Shown here: positions 6,176 to 6,612 of the stretch, piece by piece
How positions within the stretch are numbered: the stretch's first letter is position 1
How the letters are laid out: each line of letters begins with the position of its first letter
NCBI GenBank assembly: GCA_046705645.1
Contig: JBJKQE010000189.1
Location: 1-6,612 of the forward strand
Length of the DNA stretch: 6,612 nt
Direction of reading: 5' to 3'
Source: FEN-1297 sp046705645
GTDB taxonomy: Bacteria; Bacteroidota; Ignavibacteria; Ignavibacteriales; Ignavibacteriaceae
Notes under the pieces: generated by a model
Database searches by the model: none
The model's input: the letters and a program-made list of their open reading frames with translations, nothing else
Told to the model about the DNA's origin: nothing
Made by a program: the position numbers and the translations under genes

Positions 6176-6407
6176 AATCTAAAATTTCTAAAATAGCTCT
6201 CTTCCCCTCTTTGGCTGCTATAGCCGTTAACAGGGTTCTCATAGCTTGAGCAGTTTTACCCTGTTTTCCGATAACTTTCCCGACATCATCAGCCTGCACT
6301 TTCAAGGAAAGCACAACTTTGTTTTCCTCGGGATTTTTCTCGTCAATTACAACACCATCGGGATTGTCCACCAGGTGTTTAGCGATGAATTCAATGAATT
6401 CTTTCAT
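6174..6407 (-). CDS. khpA: KH-domain RNA-binding protein KhpA
   Basis: Small RNA-binding protein of the KhpA (YlqC, COG1837) family, 77 residues, the normal size. It is almost entirely one KH domain: MKEFIEFIAKHLVDNPDGVV (1-20), a strand region, then VGKVIGKQGKTAQAMR (42-57) with the RNA-gripping GxxG loop GKQG at 47-50, and AAKEGKRAILEIL at the end. In Gram-positives KhpA pairs with KhpB in cell-envelope control; whether a KhpB partner exists here is not visible. A nine-residue longer reading is in frame, but the ATG at 6407 is chosen because a full AGGAGG lies 9 nt upstream and the product then starts as the family does. It lies between rpsP and rimM, the usual place for this gene. Confidence 0.96.
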   Translation of the reverse strand: MKEFIEFIAKHLVDNPDGVVIDEKNPEENKVVLSLKVQADDVGKVIGKQGKTAQAMRTLLTAIAAKEGKRAILEILD

Positions 6408-6416
6408 AGAAAGAAG

Positions 6417-6422
6417 CCTCCT
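6417..6422 (-). promoter_or_regulatory. Shine-Dalgarno AGGAGG that decides the khpA start
   Basis: A consensus AGGAGG on the minus strand, 9 nt before ATG 6407. It lies inside the longer in-frame reading, which would place the SD after the start codon, so the shorter form is right. It is the strongest SD in the window. Confidence 0.88.
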
Positions 6423-6487
6423 ATTTTTCAGCACGGGAGCTTATAGAAATATAGTACAGAAGAAACCATCGGTAAAAAGTAAAAAAA

Positions 6488-6612
6488 TTACTCTTTTTCA
6501 GAGGTATCATTACCAGAAGTAGCGCCCTTTACTTCTGCTGTACTTTCTTCAATACTTTCAACTTCCTCTTTATTGGCCTTTTCTTGTGAAACAATTTCAT
6601 CTTTAGGTTTCT
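6488..6612 (-). CDS. rpsP: 30S ribosomal protein S16, acidic C-terminal tail only (5' part outside window)
   Basis: One minus-strand frame is open from the window edge (first full codon at 6610) to TAA at 6490-6488, giving 40 residues: KPKDEIVSQEKANKEEVESI followed by a Glu/Ser/Thr-rich stretch ending TSEKE. No S16 core is visible. The identity is inferred from the operon order rpsP-khpA-rimM-trmD-rplS and from the known long charged tails of S16 in Bacteroidota relatives. The other two frames on this strand hit stops early. The tail is strongly acidic and low-complexity, so probably disordered. An 80-nt spacer separates it from khpA. Confidence 0.7.
   Translation of the reverse strand, partial: KPKDEIVSQEKANKEEVESIEESTAEVKGATSGNDTSEKE

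Noticed and set aside
6160..6178. Sequence like a tRNA T-arm (GAGGGTTCGATCCCT) on the + strand, suggesting a tRNA or attachment-site remnant
   Set aside because: Only three pairs fit a 7-nt T-loop, no acceptor, D or anticodon arm is nearby, and the segment lies over the khpA stop inside a conserved operon.
6246..6522. + strand open frames across khpA and the rpsP spacer
   Set aside because: Antisense to khpA and its SD; translations show no domain.

Overview
The window looks like chromosomal housekeeping DNA from an AT-rich bacterium of the Bacteroidota/Chlorobiota/Ignavibacteriota side of the tree. The hints are the TrmD cofactor-loop motif GHYK where E. coli has GRYE, a ribosomal protein S16 with a long acidic tail, and the gene order rpsP-khpA-rimM-trmD-rplS. 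The phylum is an inference from these motifs and was not tested by a search. Genes are packed tightly on two strands. No mobile element, CRISPR array, tRNA or rRNA is visible.

Left part, + strand (1-3633): four genes in one probable operon. They are the C-terminal half of an adenosine-deaminase-family enzyme (cut by the window edge), a 111-residue lysine-rich protein I do not recognise that overlaps it by 26 bp, urocanate hydratase (hutU) 2 nt further on, and a phosphoglycerate-dehydrogenase-type protein with a C-terminal ACT domain (serA) 12 nt later. Two of these are nitrogen-releasing or histidine-degrading enzymes and the last makes a serine precursor. The other histidine-utilisation genes (hutH, hutI, hutG) are not in the window.

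Middle (3634-4619): a short convergent junction with a weak A/T hairpin, then one minus-strand gene for a divergent protein resembling the MqnA/MqnD (menaquinone futalosine pathway) periplasmic-binding-like fold. Its ribosome binding site is separated from the start codon by a 17-nt perfect hairpin sequence. Upstream of it lies a strong rho-independent terminator that closes the next operon.

Right part, minus strand (4620-6612): the conserved translation operon, read from right to left: rpsP (only its acidic C-terminal tail), khpA (KH-domain RNA-binding protein), rimM (16S maturation factor), trmD (tRNA m1G37 methyltransferase) and rplS (ribosomal protein L19). Start codons were re-chosen for khpA, trmD and rplS from Shine-Dalgarno position and family N-termini; rimM appears to use GTG.

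I found no clear new multi-gene system. The points most worth a second look are the unknown 111-aa protein, the MqnA-like protein in the same window as an ADA-family deaminase, the hairpin between ribosome binding site and start codon of the MqnA-like gene, and substitutions in TrmD and in the SerA ACT domain.
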